From: Lentzea guizhouensis | GTDB taxonomy: Bacteria; Actinomycetota; Actinomycetes; Mycobacteriales; Pseudonocardiaceae | Length of the DNA stretch: 64,000 nucleotides | Direction: 5' to 3' | Assembly (NCBI RefSeq): GCF_001701025.1 | Contig: NZ_CP016793.1 | Span: 7,936,001-8,000,000, forward strand | In this document: positions 9,643 to 19,600 of the stretch, piece by piece | Layout of the letters: the number at the start of each line of letters is the position of its first letter | How positions within the stretch are numbered: the stretch's first letter is position 1 | Made by a program: the position numbers and the translations under genes | The notes under the pieces: generated by a model | The model's database searches: none | What the model was told of the DNA's origin: nothing | Seen by the model: only the letters and a program-made list of their open reading frames with translations

Positions 9643-11088
9643 GTGCCCCTAGAGCAGAAGACGTTCTTCATCGGCGGTGAGTGGGTCCTGCCCAGCTCGC
9701 CTGACCGCGTCACCGTGTCCAGCGCCAGCACTGAGGAGGTTCTCGGCACCTCGCCGCTCGGCCGGGAGGCCGACATGGACGCCGCCGTCGCGGCCGCGCG
9801 GCGCGCGTTCGACGACCCGTGCGGGTGGTCGACGTGGGCGCCCACGGATCGGGCGGCGGTGCTGCGCCGACTCGCCGACGCGCTCGACGCCCGCGCCGAT
9901 GAGCTCACGCGACTGATCAGCAGCGAGAACGGCATGCCGCTGACCCTCTCGCGGGGTCTGGAGGGCGCGGTGCCCAGCATGCTGCTGCGCTACTACGCCG
10001 ACCTCGCCTGCAGCGTCCCGGTGGAGGAGCGCCGCGACGGGTTGCTCGGCCGCCCGGCGGTGGTGCGGCGCGAGCCGGTCGGCGTGGTCGCCGCGATCAC
10101 CCCGTGGAACGCCCCGCAGACGTTGGCGTCGGGCAAGTACGCGCCGGCGCTCGCGGCCGGCGCGACGGTGGTGCTGAAGCCCTCACCGGAGACCGCGCTC
10201 GACGCGGTGCTGTTCGCCGAGGCAGTCGCCGATGCCGGGGTTCCGGACGGTGTCGTCAACGTCGTTCCTGCGGGGCGCGAGGTAGGCGCATATCTGGTGG
10301 CGCACCCCGGCGTCGACAAGGTGGCCTTCACCGGCTCCAGCTCGGCCGGCCGCGCGATCGCCGAGACGTGCGGACGCCTGCTGCGGCCGGTCACCCTCGA
10401 GCTCGGCGGGAAGTCCGCGGCCATCGTGCTCGAGGACGCCGATCTCGACTCCAAGGCGGTGCAGCAGGAGTTCGTCGCCGCGACGTTGCTGAACAACGGC
10501 CAGGCGTGCTTCGCCAGCACGCGGATCCTCGCGCCGCGCAGCCGCTACGCCGAGGTCGTCGAGGCGGTGTCGGCGCTCGCAGCCTCGCTGACCGTCGGCG
10601 ACCCCCTCGACCTCGACACCCACGTCGGTCCCCTGGTCAGCGAACAGCAACGCGACCGCGTGGAGGGCTACATCGCCAAGGGCCGGGCCGAAGGCTCGCG
10701 GGTGACCGTGGGGGGCGGCCGACCCGCGCACCTCGACCGCGGCTGGTACGTGGAGCCCACCGTCTTCGCGGACGTGGACAACAGGCAGGTGATCGCTCAG
10801 GAGGAGATCTTCGGCCCGGTGCTCGTCATCACCCCTTACGACGACGAGCTGCAAGCCGTCCGCCTGGCCAACGACTCCCAGTTCGGCCTCGCCGGGTCAG
10901 TGTGGACCCGCGACGCCGAGCACGGCCTCGAGATCGCCCGCCGGGTCCGGACCGGCTCGTTCGGCGTCAACCGGTACATGACCGATCCGATCGCGCCGTT
11001 CGGCGGGGTCAAGGCCAGTGGCATCGGCCGGGAACTCGGACCCGAGGGCCTTGCCGGCTACCAGGACCTCAAGTCCGTCTACCTCTGA
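9643..11088 (+). CDS. NAD(P)-dependent aldehyde dehydrogenase
   Basis: 481 residues, normal length for the ALDH superfamily. The motifs are all visible: the cofactor-binding region TPWNAPQT near 152, GSTxxG-type TGSSSAGRAI near 228, catalytic Glu in LELGGKS near 252 and catalytic Cys in NNGQACFAS near 288, then the EEIFGPVL motif near 386. It oxidises an aldehyde to an acid; the sequence does not say which. The GTG start has no clear ribosome binding site, so the mRNA could be leaderless. It is divergent from the GlxA-like regulator. Confidence 0.9.
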   Translation: MPLEQKTFFIGGEWVLPSSPDRVTVSSASTEEVLGTSPLGREADMDAAVAAARRAFDDPCGWSTWAPTDRAAVLRRLADALDARADELTRLISSENGMPLTLSRGLEGAVPSMLLRYYADLACSVPVEERRDGLLGRPAVVRREPVGVVAAITPWNAPQTLASGKYAPALAAGATVVLKPSPETALDAVLFAEAVADAGVPDGVVNVVPAGREVGAYLVAHPGVDKVAFTGSSSAGRAIAETCGRLLRPVTLELGGKSAAIVLEDADLDSKAVQQEFVAATLLNNGQACFASTRILAPRSRYAEVVEAVSALAASLTVGDPLDLDTHVGPLVSEQQRDRVEGYIAKGRAEGSRVTVGGGRPAHLDRGWYVEPTVFADVDNRQVIAQEEIFGPVLVITPYDDELQAVRLANDSQFGLAGSVWTRDAEHGLEIARRVRTGSFGVNRYMTDPIAPFGGVKASGIGRELGPEGLAGYQDLKSVYL

Positions 11089-11116
11089 TGCGACCCCGAC
11101 CGAAGAGGAGACGCTG

Positions 11117-11275
11117 ATGAACAGCACGCGGTGGAGCTGGCCCGACGGCCGAGGGGTCTCGGTGGTGGTCACGGTCGCGGTGGAGCTGTGGCCGGACGGC
11201 CATTGGCCAACCTGCGCACCGATGGTCGGAGCGTGACCGCTGCCTGGCGCGCACGACTCGCACAGCCTTCCTTCG
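11117..11275 (+). pseudogene. N-terminal remnant of a polysaccharide deacetylase-family gene
   Basis: An ATG after GAGGAG (11105-11110) opens a 39-codon frame with WPDGRGVSVVVTVAVELW, then a stop at 11234. This resembles the start of polysaccharide deacetylase / PuuE-like proteins. In another frame after the stop LPGAHDSHS appears, the expected continuation. So it looks like the first 50 or so residues of a deleted and frameshifted gene. Confidence 0.4.
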
Positions 11276-11287
11276 GAGTGGTCCTGA

Positions 11288-11309
11288 TTCTTGCGGCAAG
11301 ACGCAAGAA
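11288..11309. terminator. Hairpin upstream of the GH81 promoter
   Basis: TTCTTGCG and CGCAAGAA form a perfect 8-base stem around GCAAGA. It lies between the aldehyde dehydrogenase region and the GH81 promoter. It could be a weak terminator or an operator; there is no T-run. Confidence 0.35.
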
Positions 11310-11329
11310 CGAAACAAATCGTGGACAGT

Positions 11330-11376
11330 CGGACACATGGGGTTTACCGTATCGATAATGTGAGAGCGCTCTCACA
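11330..11376 (+). promoter_or_regulatory. GH81 promoter with LacI-type operator
   Basis: CGGACA (11330-11335) and GATAAT (11354-11359) are 18 bases apart. The 18-base perfect palindrome TGTGAGAGCGCTCTCACA (11359-11376) begins on the last base of the -10 box and covers the start site. The core is the same as in front of the GH3 gene, so one repressor probably silences both. Confidence 0.8.
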
Positions 11377-11409
11377 GTGTGAGTCCCTGTCGCTCCGCTG
11401 GAGGTTCCT

Positions 11410-14169
11410 GTGCGTTCGACCCGACCACGTCTGGCGGCGTTCGCCGCCGCGGTGGCCGCGGCCACCGCGATCACCCTGATAATCCCCCCAGCCGCAAACG
11501 CGGTCACGGTCGGAGCAGGTAGTTACGCCACCGAGCGGCCCGCGGGTGCCGCCGGGCCGTCCAACTCTGACGGCGCTCCCGTGACGCCGAAGGTGACCGC
11601 GCGCATGGCGGGCCAGCCGGTGCCCACCAACGAGTGGTGGTCGTCCCTGGTGTGGCAGCGCTACGCGGGCAACCCGTACGGCGAGAACCTGTACGCCCAC
11701 CCGATGTCGTTCCACGCCCAGGCGCAAGGCCTCGGCGTCGGGTACCCGAACACCGCGGCCGTCGTCTCCAACGGCACCGCCTACGAGATGCTGCACCGCG
11801 ACGACCTGTTCGTCGGCGTCGCCGGGCTCAACGCACCCGGTGTCGCCGTCGACGGCTGGTCGGACTGGACCGTCAGTCCACTGTGGACCGGTGGTGGTCG
11901 CACCCTGCGCGCCACCATCGGCCACGGCCTGCCGTTCGTCCACGCCGAGGCGACGGGCGGCAACGCCCGCGTCGCGTTCAACGCGGCCGCCACCGTGTGG
12001 AGCAACACTCCCGGAGTCCTCGGGGTGACGATCAACGGCCACGAGTACGCCCTGTTCTCGCCGTCGGCCTGGACGGTGTCCGGATCCGAGGCGACTTCGG
12101 CCGCGGCCTTCTTCTCCGTCGCGCTGCTGCCCTCCCGCGACGCACTGGCGCTGTTCCAGAAGTACGCCTTCTCGTTCGTCACCGACACCAAGGTGTCTTG
12201 GTCGTACAACGCGGGCACGGCGCAGTCGTCGGCGACCTACTCGGCGACCACGGTGGCCAGGCAGGGCACGCAGACCGGCACGCTCCAGGCGCTGTACCGC
12301 CACCAGTGGCTCAACACCACCGACGCGGTGACCGCGCACCGCTACACCTCGCCGCGCGGCGAGATGCGGCTGCGCGAAGGCGGCTCGTTCACCACGCGCC
12401 AGGCGTTCAGCGGCGTCCTGCCCGCGCTGCCGCTCTCGTCGCAGGCCGACACCACGAGGCTGCGCAACGAGATCGACGCCGAGCTCAACGCCGCGGACCC
12501 GTGGAAGGGAGCGACGGACACCTACTGGACCGGCAAAGCACTCAACCGGCTGTCGAACCTCGCCCGCATCGCGAACCAGATCGGCTACACCGCGGGCCGC
12601 GACCGGCTCATCGCGATGGTCCGCGACCGTCTCACCGACTGGCTCACCGCGACCCCCGGCGAGGCAGGCAGGCACTTCGCCTACGACTCGACCTGGGACA
12701 CGCTGATCGGCTACCCGGCGTCGTTCGGGTCCGACCGCGAGCTGAACGACCACCACTTCCACTACGGCTACTACATCCTGGCCGCGGCGATCGTGGCGCA
12801 GCACGATCCGGCGTGGGCGTCCGACGCCCGCTACGGCGGCATGATCAAGATGCTCGTCAAGGACGCCAACAACTACGACCGCTCGGAAAGCCGGTTCCCG
12901 TTCCTGCGCTCGTTCGACGCGTACGCGGGACAGAACTGGGCCTCGGGCCACGCCGGCTTCGCACACGGCAACAACGAGGAGTCCTCCTCGGAGTCGATGA
13001 TGTTCGCCACCGCCGCCGTGCTGTTCGGCCAGGCGACCGGCGACAACACCCTGCGCGACGCGGGCATCTACCTCTACACGACCCAGCAGGCCGCCATCGG
13101 CCAGTACTGGTTCAACAAGGACAACGCCGTCTTCCCGGCAGGGTTCAACCACGGCACGGTCGGCATCGTCTGGGGTGCCGGTGGCACGTACGGCACGTGG
13201 TGGACCGCAAACCCCGAAGAGATCCACGGCATCAACATGCTGCCGATCACCGGTGGCTCGCTGTACCACGGGGCGTGGAAGGCCGACATCTTGCAGAACA
13301 TCGCAGAGATGCGCGCGGCCAACGGCGGCACGGAGGTGGAGTGGAAGGACGTCATCACCGAGTTCCTCGCCATCGCCGACCCGGCGCAGGCCCTCGCCAA
13401 CTACGGCGGCGGCCTCGAACCAGAGGCCGGTGACTCCAGGGCGCACGCCTACCACTGGATCACGTCGCTGAACACCTACGGCACGCCCGACCACTCCGTC
13501 ACCGCCAGCGTCCCGACGTACGCGGTGCTGGCGAAGAACGGCGCGCGGACCTACGTGGCCTACAACCCCGGCACCACCACGGCCACGGTGAGCTTCTCCG
13601 ACGGCCAGACGTTGTCCGTCCCGGCGTCCTCGACCGCGTGGCGCGGTCCGGCGGGCAGCGGCACCGACTCCGGCAGCGGCGGCGTAAACCCGACATCGCC
13701 GACGACCACCACAACGACGACCACGACCACCACGACGACCACGAACCCGCCCGGCGGCCGGAACGCGTTCGCGTCCATCCAGGCGGAGTCGTTCGACGGG
13801 CAGAGCGGCGTGTTCACCGAGACCACGACCGACACCGGCGGCGGTCAGAACATCGCCGGGCTCGGCAACGGCAACTGGGCGCTGTTCCGGGGAGTCGACT
13901 TCGGCTCCGCCACCGGCCGGCAGTTCACCGCACGGGTCGCCAGCGGCGCCGCCGGCGGCGTGAGCGGCCTGGTGGAGGTCCGAACCGGCAGTCCCACCGG
14001 CACCGTGCTCGGCTCGTTCGCCGTCGGCAACACCGGCGGCTGGCAGAGTTGGCGCACCGTGCCCGCGAACATGTCACCGCTGACCGGCAAGCAGGACGTC
14101 TACCTGACCTTCACGAGCGGGCAACCGGCCGACTTCGTCAACGTCAACTGGTTCTCGTTCGGGCAGTGA
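11410..14169 (+). CDS. Secreted GH81 endo-beta-1,3-glucanase with CBM6
   Basis: 919 residues from a GTG after GGAGG (11400-11404). A Sec signal peptide (about 1-31, ending AANA) leads into a GH81 catalytic region (about 55-690). Family hallmarks are NEWWSSLVWQRY near 72, ELNDHHFHYGYY near 443 and the catalytic-glutamate region NNEESSSES near 520. A Pro/Thr linker (about 757-782) encoded by an ACC-rich microsatellite joins a C-terminal CBM6 (about 783-919, starting IQAESFDGQSG, ending NVNWFSFGQ). GH81 enzymes cut beta-1,3-glucan such as laminarin or fungal wall glucan outside the cell. The shared operator links it to the GH3 enzyme. Confidence 0.93.
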   Translation: MRSTRPRLAAFAAAVAAATAITLIIPPAANAVTVGAGSYATERPAGAAGPSNSDGAPVTPKVTARMAGQPVPTNEWWSSLVWQRYAGNPYGENLYAHPMSFHAQAQGLGVGYPNTAAVVSNGTAYEMLHRDDLFVGVAGLNAPGVAVDGWSDWTVSPLWTGGGRTLRATIGHGLPFVHAEATGGNARVAFNAAATVWSNTPGVLGVTINGHEYALFSPSAWTVSGSEATSAAAFFSVALLPSRDALALFQKYAFSFVTDTKVSWSYNAGTAQSSATYSATTVARQGTQTGTLQALYRHQWLNTTDAVTAHRYTSPRGEMRLREGGSFTTRQAFSGVLPALPLSSQADTTRLRNEIDAELNAADPWKGATDTYWTGKALNRLSNLARIANQIGYTAGRDRLIAMVRDRLTDWLTATPGEAGRHFAYDSTWDTLIGYPASFGSDRELNDHHFHYGYYILAAAIVAQHDPAWASDARYGGMIKMLVKDANNYDRSESRFPFLRSFDAYAGQNWASGHAGFAHGNNEESSSESMMFATAAVLFGQATGDNTLRDAGIYLYTTQQAAIGQYWFNKDNAVFPAGFNHGTVGIVWGAGGTYGTWWTANPEEIHGINMLPITGGSLYHGAWKADILQNIAEMRAANGGTEVEWKDVITEFLAIADPAQALANYGGGLEPEAGDSRAHAYHWITSLNTYGTPDHSVTASVPTYAVLAKNGARTYVAYNPGTTTATVSFSDGQTLSVPASSTAWRGPAGSGTDSGSGGVNPTSPTTTTTTTTTTTTTTNPPGGRNAFASIQAESFDGQSGVFTETTTDTGGGQNIAGLGNGNWALFRGVDFGSATGRQFTARVASGAAGGVSGLVEVRTGSPTGTVLGSFAVGNTGGWQSWRTVPANMSPLTGKQDVYLTFTSGQPADFVNVNWFSFGQ

Positions 14170-14299
14170 TCCGCCGCCTCACCGGTTGAGGTGCAAGCAC
14201 GAGGTCACGAGAAGTCATCGGGATCACGGCCACGACGGTCGCCATCGCGGCGATCGTCGTGGCCGTGTCCTACCAGCCCACCTTCGCGCGTTCAGGCGA
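14170..14299. other. Short intergenic stretch after GH81
   Basis: No intact gene. One frame gives a hydrophobic stretch (ITATTVAIAAIVVAVSY, about 14221-14275) that could be the end of a lost membrane or signal segment. Too short to assign. Confidence 0.3.
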
Positions 14300-14470
14300 T
14301 CACTCCGCGCCGACCGCGCGCAGTGTGGCGAGTACCAGCGCCCTGGTGACGGTGAGGACCTCGCTCATGCGGACCTGTTCCTGCGGACCTGTTCCTGCGG
14401 ACCGTGCGCGAGCCTGACGTCGCCAGGGCCGTACTGCAGGGTGGGGATTCCCGCGCGGGCGCGAGCGGTG
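14300..14470 (-). pseudogene. C-terminal remnant of an M20-family peptidase
   Basis: The minus strand encodes RAGIPTLQYGPGDVRLAHGP then, after a 14-base duplication, MSEVLTVTRALVLATLRAVG and a stop at 14300. This matches the C-terminal end of ArgE/DapE-type M20 deacylases. The unit TGCGGACCTGTTCC occurs twice and a half (14368-14403); removing one copy restores a single frame. The catalytic part is absent and a truncated alcohol dehydrogenase abuts it on the other strand. Confidence 0.55.
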
Positions 14471-14635
14471 GGCGCCCACGGTGTCCAGCCGCCGCTGGTG
14501 GAAAAAGTTCTTCCTCTGGGCGAACACCACTCGACGCGGCGGCAACCAGCTCGCCAGGCCCAGCGGCCGGAGGTGGTTCCGGTTGCCGCCGCGGTGCACG
14601 ATGCGGCCTGCCGTGGATGCCGCGACGGCCCCACG

Positions 14636-15643
14636 ATGGGCGTCGTCGAGGAGGTTGGTTCGGCTGCGAGCGGTCACCTGAAGGTGGGCGATCGGGTCGT
14701 GGTGCCGTTCAACATCTCCTGCGGTCACTGCTGGATGTGTGAGCGTGAGCTGTTCGCGCAGTGCGAGACGACGCAGGTGCGCGCTGAGGGCAAGGGCGCG
14801 AGCCTGTTCGGCTGCACCTCGCTCTACGGTTCGGTGCCCGGCGGCCAGGCCGAGTATCTGCGTGTGCCGCAGGCCCAGTTCGGGCCGATCGTCGTCCCGG
14901 ACGGCACGCCCGAAGAGCGTTCCTGTTCCTGTCCGACATCCTGCCGACCGCGTGGCAGGCCGTGCGCTACGCCGACGTGCCACCCGGCGGCACCGTGGCG
15001 GTGCTCGGCTCGGCCCGGTCGGGCAGTTCGCCGTGCGGATCGCCAGGCACCTCGGTGCCGGCCGCGTGATCGGCGTGGACCGGGCGCCCGAACGCCTCGC
15101 GCTGGCCGAACGGCACGGCGCCGAACCTGTCGATCTTGCCGACTTCGGCGGCTCCGACGAGGTGGCCGCCGCGCTGACCGAGATGGTGGACGGCCGCGGC
15201 CCGGACGCCACCATCGACGCCGCCGGCATGGAGGCCCACGGCGGAGGGCTCGTGGCCACGGCGCAGAAGGCTGCCGGACTGCTGCCCGACGCGCTGGCGC
15301 AGAAGGTGGTCGACAAGCTGGCCGTCGACCGGTTGGACGCCCTGCACGCCGCGCTCAAGGGTGTGCGGCGCGGTGGCACGGTGTCGGTCTCCGGTGTCTA
15401 CGGCGGAGAACTGGACGCGATGCCCATGATGGAGATGTTCGACCGCGGCATCCAGCTGCGGATGGGCCAGGCCCACGTGCGCCGCTGGACCGACGACATC
15501 CTGCCGCTCGTGCTCGACCCGGCCGACCGCTCGGCACCCTGGACCTGACCACGCACCGCCTCCCGCTCGCCGAGGCCGCGCGGGGCTACGAGATGTTCCG
15601 CGCCAAGAGCGACGGCTGCATCAAGGTCGTGCTGAGCCCATGA
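14636..15643 (+). pseudogene. Zinc-type alcohol dehydrogenase, 5'-truncated and frameshifted
   Basis: From an internal ATG the frame gives MGVVEEVG, then the structural-zinc cysteines CGHCWMCERELFAQC, typical of class III-like medium-chain alcohol dehydrogenases. The first 60 or so residues with the catalytic-zinc ligands are missing. At least three shifts follow: near 14922 (to FLFLSDILPTAWQAVRYADV), near 15020 (to VGQFAVRIARHLGAGRVIGV) and near 15530 (to LDLTTHRLPLAEAARGYEMF). The last codons overlap the ATG of the SDR gene, so both were once an operon. Loss of the N-terminus argues for a true pseudogene rather than read errors alone. Confidence 0.75.
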
Positions 15644-16520
15644 CCGGCAAGGTGGTGCTCGTGGTGGGTGCCAGCAGCGGGATCGGCCTGGCCGCCGCGA
15701 CGGCGTTCGCCTCTCGCGAGGACGCCGTGGTCCTGGTCTCCCGCAGCGGCGAGGCCCTCGACGCCGCGGAGAAGACCTGCCGCGCGGTCGGAGCCGCCGC
15801 GGTGGACGTCATCGTCGACGACATCAGCGACCCCGGTGGCGCCGGCCGGATCGTCGCGAAGACCCTGGAACTGCACGGCCGCATCGACGTCGTGGTGCAC
15901 AGCGCGACGGTGATGGGCTACAGCACCGTGGAGACGATGCCCGCGGAGGTGTTCACCGCGGTCGTCGACACCGCGATCCACGGCACGCTCCACCTCGCCC
16001 AGGCCGTGCTGCCGGTGCTGCGCCGCCAGCACACCGGCGTGTTCGTCGGGGTCAACTCGCTGCTCGGATCGATCACCGTCCCGCACATGGGTGCCTACGC
16101 CACGGCCAAGTGGGGACAGCGCGCCGTACTGCGGACCATGCAACAGGAAACCCGTGACGAACCAGGGGTGCACGTGTGCATCGTGGGTCCTGGCAGCATC
16201 AACACGCCGGTGTACGACCAGGCCGCCAACCACACCGGCCGCGCGACCCGGCCACCGGTCTTGAGCCCGACCGGGTCGCCGCCGCGATCGTCCGCCTGGC
16301 CGACCGGCCGCGACGGCACGTCTCGGTGCCGGTCGGCCCCACCAACCCATTCATCATCACGGCGTTCCGTTTGCTGCCGGGGCTTTGTGACCGACTCGTC
16401 GGGCCCCTGTTCCGGCTCCCGGCGCTGACGAAGAAGACGATCCCGTCTACCCCGGGCAACGTCTTCCGGCCGTTCCCCGCGCGAGAACAAGCGTATGGAC
16501 GGTGGCCCGTCAAGCGGTGA
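15640..16520 (+). pseudogene. Short-chain dehydrogenase/reductase, frameshifted
   Basis: The N-terminal Rossmann motif is GASSGIG (about residue 10), and the active-site region has a Ser near 140 and YATAK (about 150), so the catalytic core is intact to about residue 205. Near 16260 the frame breaks. The original frame runs to 16428 with an unrelated tail, while LEPDRVAAAIVRLADRP and the rest of a membrane-associated SDR C-terminus (IITAFRLLPGLCDRLV) continue in another frame to about 16520. Similar long C-termini are seen in actinobacterial SDR oxidoreductases. One indel separates this from a normal gene, so it may be a sequencing error. Confidence 0.7.
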
Positions 16521-16574
16521 CGGCGATCAGCGGCACTCCGTCCGGCAGCGCGGTGGTGGTACCTGGAGACAGAC

Positions 16575-16621
16575 GAAGGGTGTTCAAATCCGGTCCGTGC
16601 AGACCGGCCTGAACACCCTTC
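16575..16621. terminator. Strong hairpin between convergent genes
   Basis: GAAGGGTGTTCA (16575-16586) pairs perfectly with TGAACACCCTTC (16610-16621), and CCGGTC/GACCGG (16590-16595/16602-16607) pair inside it. It lies between the SDR gene and the subtilase, which point at each other. A bidirectional terminator is the simplest reading. Because transposase-like coding follows at once, it could also be an IS end. Confidence 0.65.
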
Positions 16622-16690
16622 TCACCGCACATCTACGTCAAGATCGACGACCACGTGGCCGAGATCGACGGGCGGCTCCTGCCCACGCGC
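16608..16690 (+). pseudogene. Possible N-terminal scrap of an IS transposase
   Basis: Across a frameshift the sequence reads LNTLLTA then YVKIDDHVAEIDGRLL, close to the LxTLLTALYVKIDD start of a common actinobacterial DDE transposase group. Only about 25 codons remain before the subtilase stop. Recognition is by motif memory alone. Confidence 0.4.
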
Positions 16691-16691
16691 G

Positions 16692-19600
16692 TCATTTCAG
16701 CGTGTAGGCCTGGATGATCGTCTGCTCGACCGACCCGTGCGCGTCGCTGACCTTCGCCTTGAACGACACCGATGTCGCGTTCTTCGGGTGTGGCAGCGTG
16801 AGCAGCCACCTCTGCCCCGACTTGAAGACGACGGTCCGCTGCCAGGTCTTGCCCTCGTCGTAGGAGACCTGGACCTGCGGCGTGCGGACGTCGGTGACGT
16901 CGGCGTTGGCACCGTTGCGCTGCACGGTCACCGGGATCGTGAGCACGCTGCCCGCCCGTGCCCGGTTGTGGTCGTCGAGCGACGGCTTGAACCGGACCGC
17001 GAGCAACGGCAGGACCTTCACCCGGTCGCCCGCGACGGACTCGGACGTGAACGTCCAGTCCGCCGTCACCTTCGACGACAGCGGGGCGCGGGTGGCCTCG
17101 GTGTGCAGCTGGTAGGTGCTCTTCGCCGCGGGCACCGGGGTGGACAGCCGGCCCGGCTCCGAGGACTCGGCGACGACCTGGCCGTTCGCGGTCAGCCTGG
17201 TGCCACCGGTGCTGCGGCCGAAGTCGAACGTCGTGTGCTCGCCGGTGCCGTCGGCGAACACCTGCGCGTTCACGAACAGCAGGTCACGCACCCGTCCGGC
17301 CCACGCCCCCTCCCGCTCCGCCGGCACTGCGGGGAAAGCCGGACCGAACACGGCGGTGTTCCACTGCTCGGTGCTCTTGGCGCCACGCCGGAACGTCTTC
17401 GGGCTCGCGTCGTCGACGAAGTTCGGCGGCGCGCTCGGGTCGACCTGCTCGGTCATCCACCGGCTCCACGCCACGCCGGGCGTGTAGAACTCGGTCAGCT
17501 TGAACGGCAGCGGGCCGTCGACGCCGCCGTTGCGGCTGCCGGTCGAGCCGGGGATGCGGGCCTTCAGCGTGGCGTCGACCTCGGCCATGTCCCGTTCGCG
17601 GTCGCTGTGCCTGATCGCGGCGGGCAGCCGGTCCTCGCCCGCGGCCTGCGAGTGGAACTGGTACGGGCTGCCGGAGAAGCCGCCGTCGGCGTTCTTCCTG
17701 GCGAACACGCTGCTCGCGGACCACTCGAAGCCCGCGTCCGACGTGGCGGACGGGTGGACGTAGAAGTCCTTCCAATCGGGCATGCTCCACCCGCTGCCGT
17801 ACCCGAACCCCGGGGCGCTCATCCGCACGATCAGCGACGCGTTCGCCAGCGAGGCCTCCTGGCGGTCGACGGTGATCGACGGTTCGGCCGCGGTGCGGGC
17901 GTCGAAGGTGACGGTCTTTTCGCCCGTGACCTCGATGGACGGTTCGTACGCCGCGGTGAGCTTGCGGCGTGCGTCCGGGTCGGTGGTGACCGTTTCGAAG
18001 GACGTGCTCACCAAGTAGCGGCCTTTGGGCACGCGGAGCTTCGCCGTGCCGGTCGGGGCACTGCCTTGCAGGACGGTGCCGCCGTCGAAGCCGAGCAGCA
18101 GGTAGCTCCTCGCGTCAGCTGGTTTGCCGTCGTGGCCGACGTAGTTGAACGTGAGGTCGTAGCTCTCCGGCTCCTTGTGCACACCGATCGGCACGCGGGT
18201 GCCGTCGGAGGCGATGACCGCGGCGCCGTAGCCGCCGACCGGGCCCGCCACGCGGGGGTCGGCGGTGACCGAGGCCTCGGCGGTGCCGCCTGCCGGCACG
18301 GTCAGCTTCGCCGGCGACACGCTGAACAGGCCGGTCGCCGCCGGCTTCTGCTCGGCGACGGTCAGGTCGAGCGTGAGCGGCTCGGTGCCGGTGTTGCGGT
18401 AGGTGATCTTCTTGGTGATCGGCTGGCTGTTGTCGTGCGGCCAGCGAACCGTGCCGAAGCTGAGGCTGGCCGGGGTGGCGACCGGGCTCGTGGTGACCGC
18501 GCGGGCCACGTCGACACGTCCGGCGCCCTGGTCGAAGACGCTGGAGTCGGCGTGGGCCTTGGCGCTGTGCATCAGCGCGGTCTTGATCTCCAGCGGGGAC
18601 CAGGCGGGGTTCTTCGCCGCGAGGACCGCCGCGGCGCCCGCGACGTGCGGTGCCGCCATCGACGTGCCGGACAGGGCCACGTGGTCCGGTCCGACCGGGG
18701 TGCCGATGACACCGTTGCGGGCCTTCGCCGCGACGATGTCCACGCCGGGCGCGGTGATGTCCGGCTTGATGGCGCCGTCACCGTGGCGCGGGCCTCGGCT
18801 GGAGAAATTCGCCAGCCGGTCGTCGCGCTCGACCGCGCCGACGGTCAGCGCGGCGTCAGCGGCCGCGGGGGAGGCGACCGGGCCGCCGGAGTTGCCCGCC
18901 GAGATCACGAACAACGCGCCGTGCTCGGCGGTGAGCCGGTTGACGGCCTGCGACATGAGGTCGGTGCCGTCGCTGGGGCTGCTGCTACCGAGGCTCATGT
19001 TGACGACCTCGGCCCTGGTGGCGGCCCATTCCATGCCCGCGATGACGCCGGACTCGCTGCCGCTGCCACCGTCGTCGAGCACCTTGCCGTTGACGAGCTT
19101 GGCGTCCGGCGCGATGCCCTTGTACGTGCCGTCACCGGTGATCGTCGAAGCGACGTGGGTGCCGTGGCCGTACTTGTCGTCGGTGGTGGCGGCCGGGGTG
19201 AAGTTCTTCTCCTCCACCACGGCACCCTGCAGGTCGGGGTGCGTGGTGTCGATGCCGGTGTCGAGCACGGCGACCGTGGTGCCGGAACCGGTGAATCCCT
19301 GCTGCCACGCCTGCGGTGCGCCGATCTGCGCGGCGCTGCGGTCGAGCGTGGCGGTGATCCTGCCGTCGAGCCACACCTTGGCCGCGCCGGCCGTCCGCGC
19401 CGCCGACCAGAACCCGCCCTTCTTGTCGGCGGTGACGGCGTGGGCGTTGATGCTGGGCAACGACTTCGCGTCCGCCGAGCGCAACCCCGCGCCGCCTTGG
19501 ACGATCAGCGGGATGGTGTCGCGGCTCGCGTCGTCGTAGCCGGACCGCGTGAGCAGCGAGACGTCGAAGAGCCGCTGGTCGAGCGTGCCCGCCGAGATCT

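Noticed and set aside
13680..13760. ACC/ACG-rich microsatellite in the GH81 gene
   Set aside because: It encodes the Thr/Pro linker between catalytic domain and CBM6, a common codon effect in GC-rich genomes.
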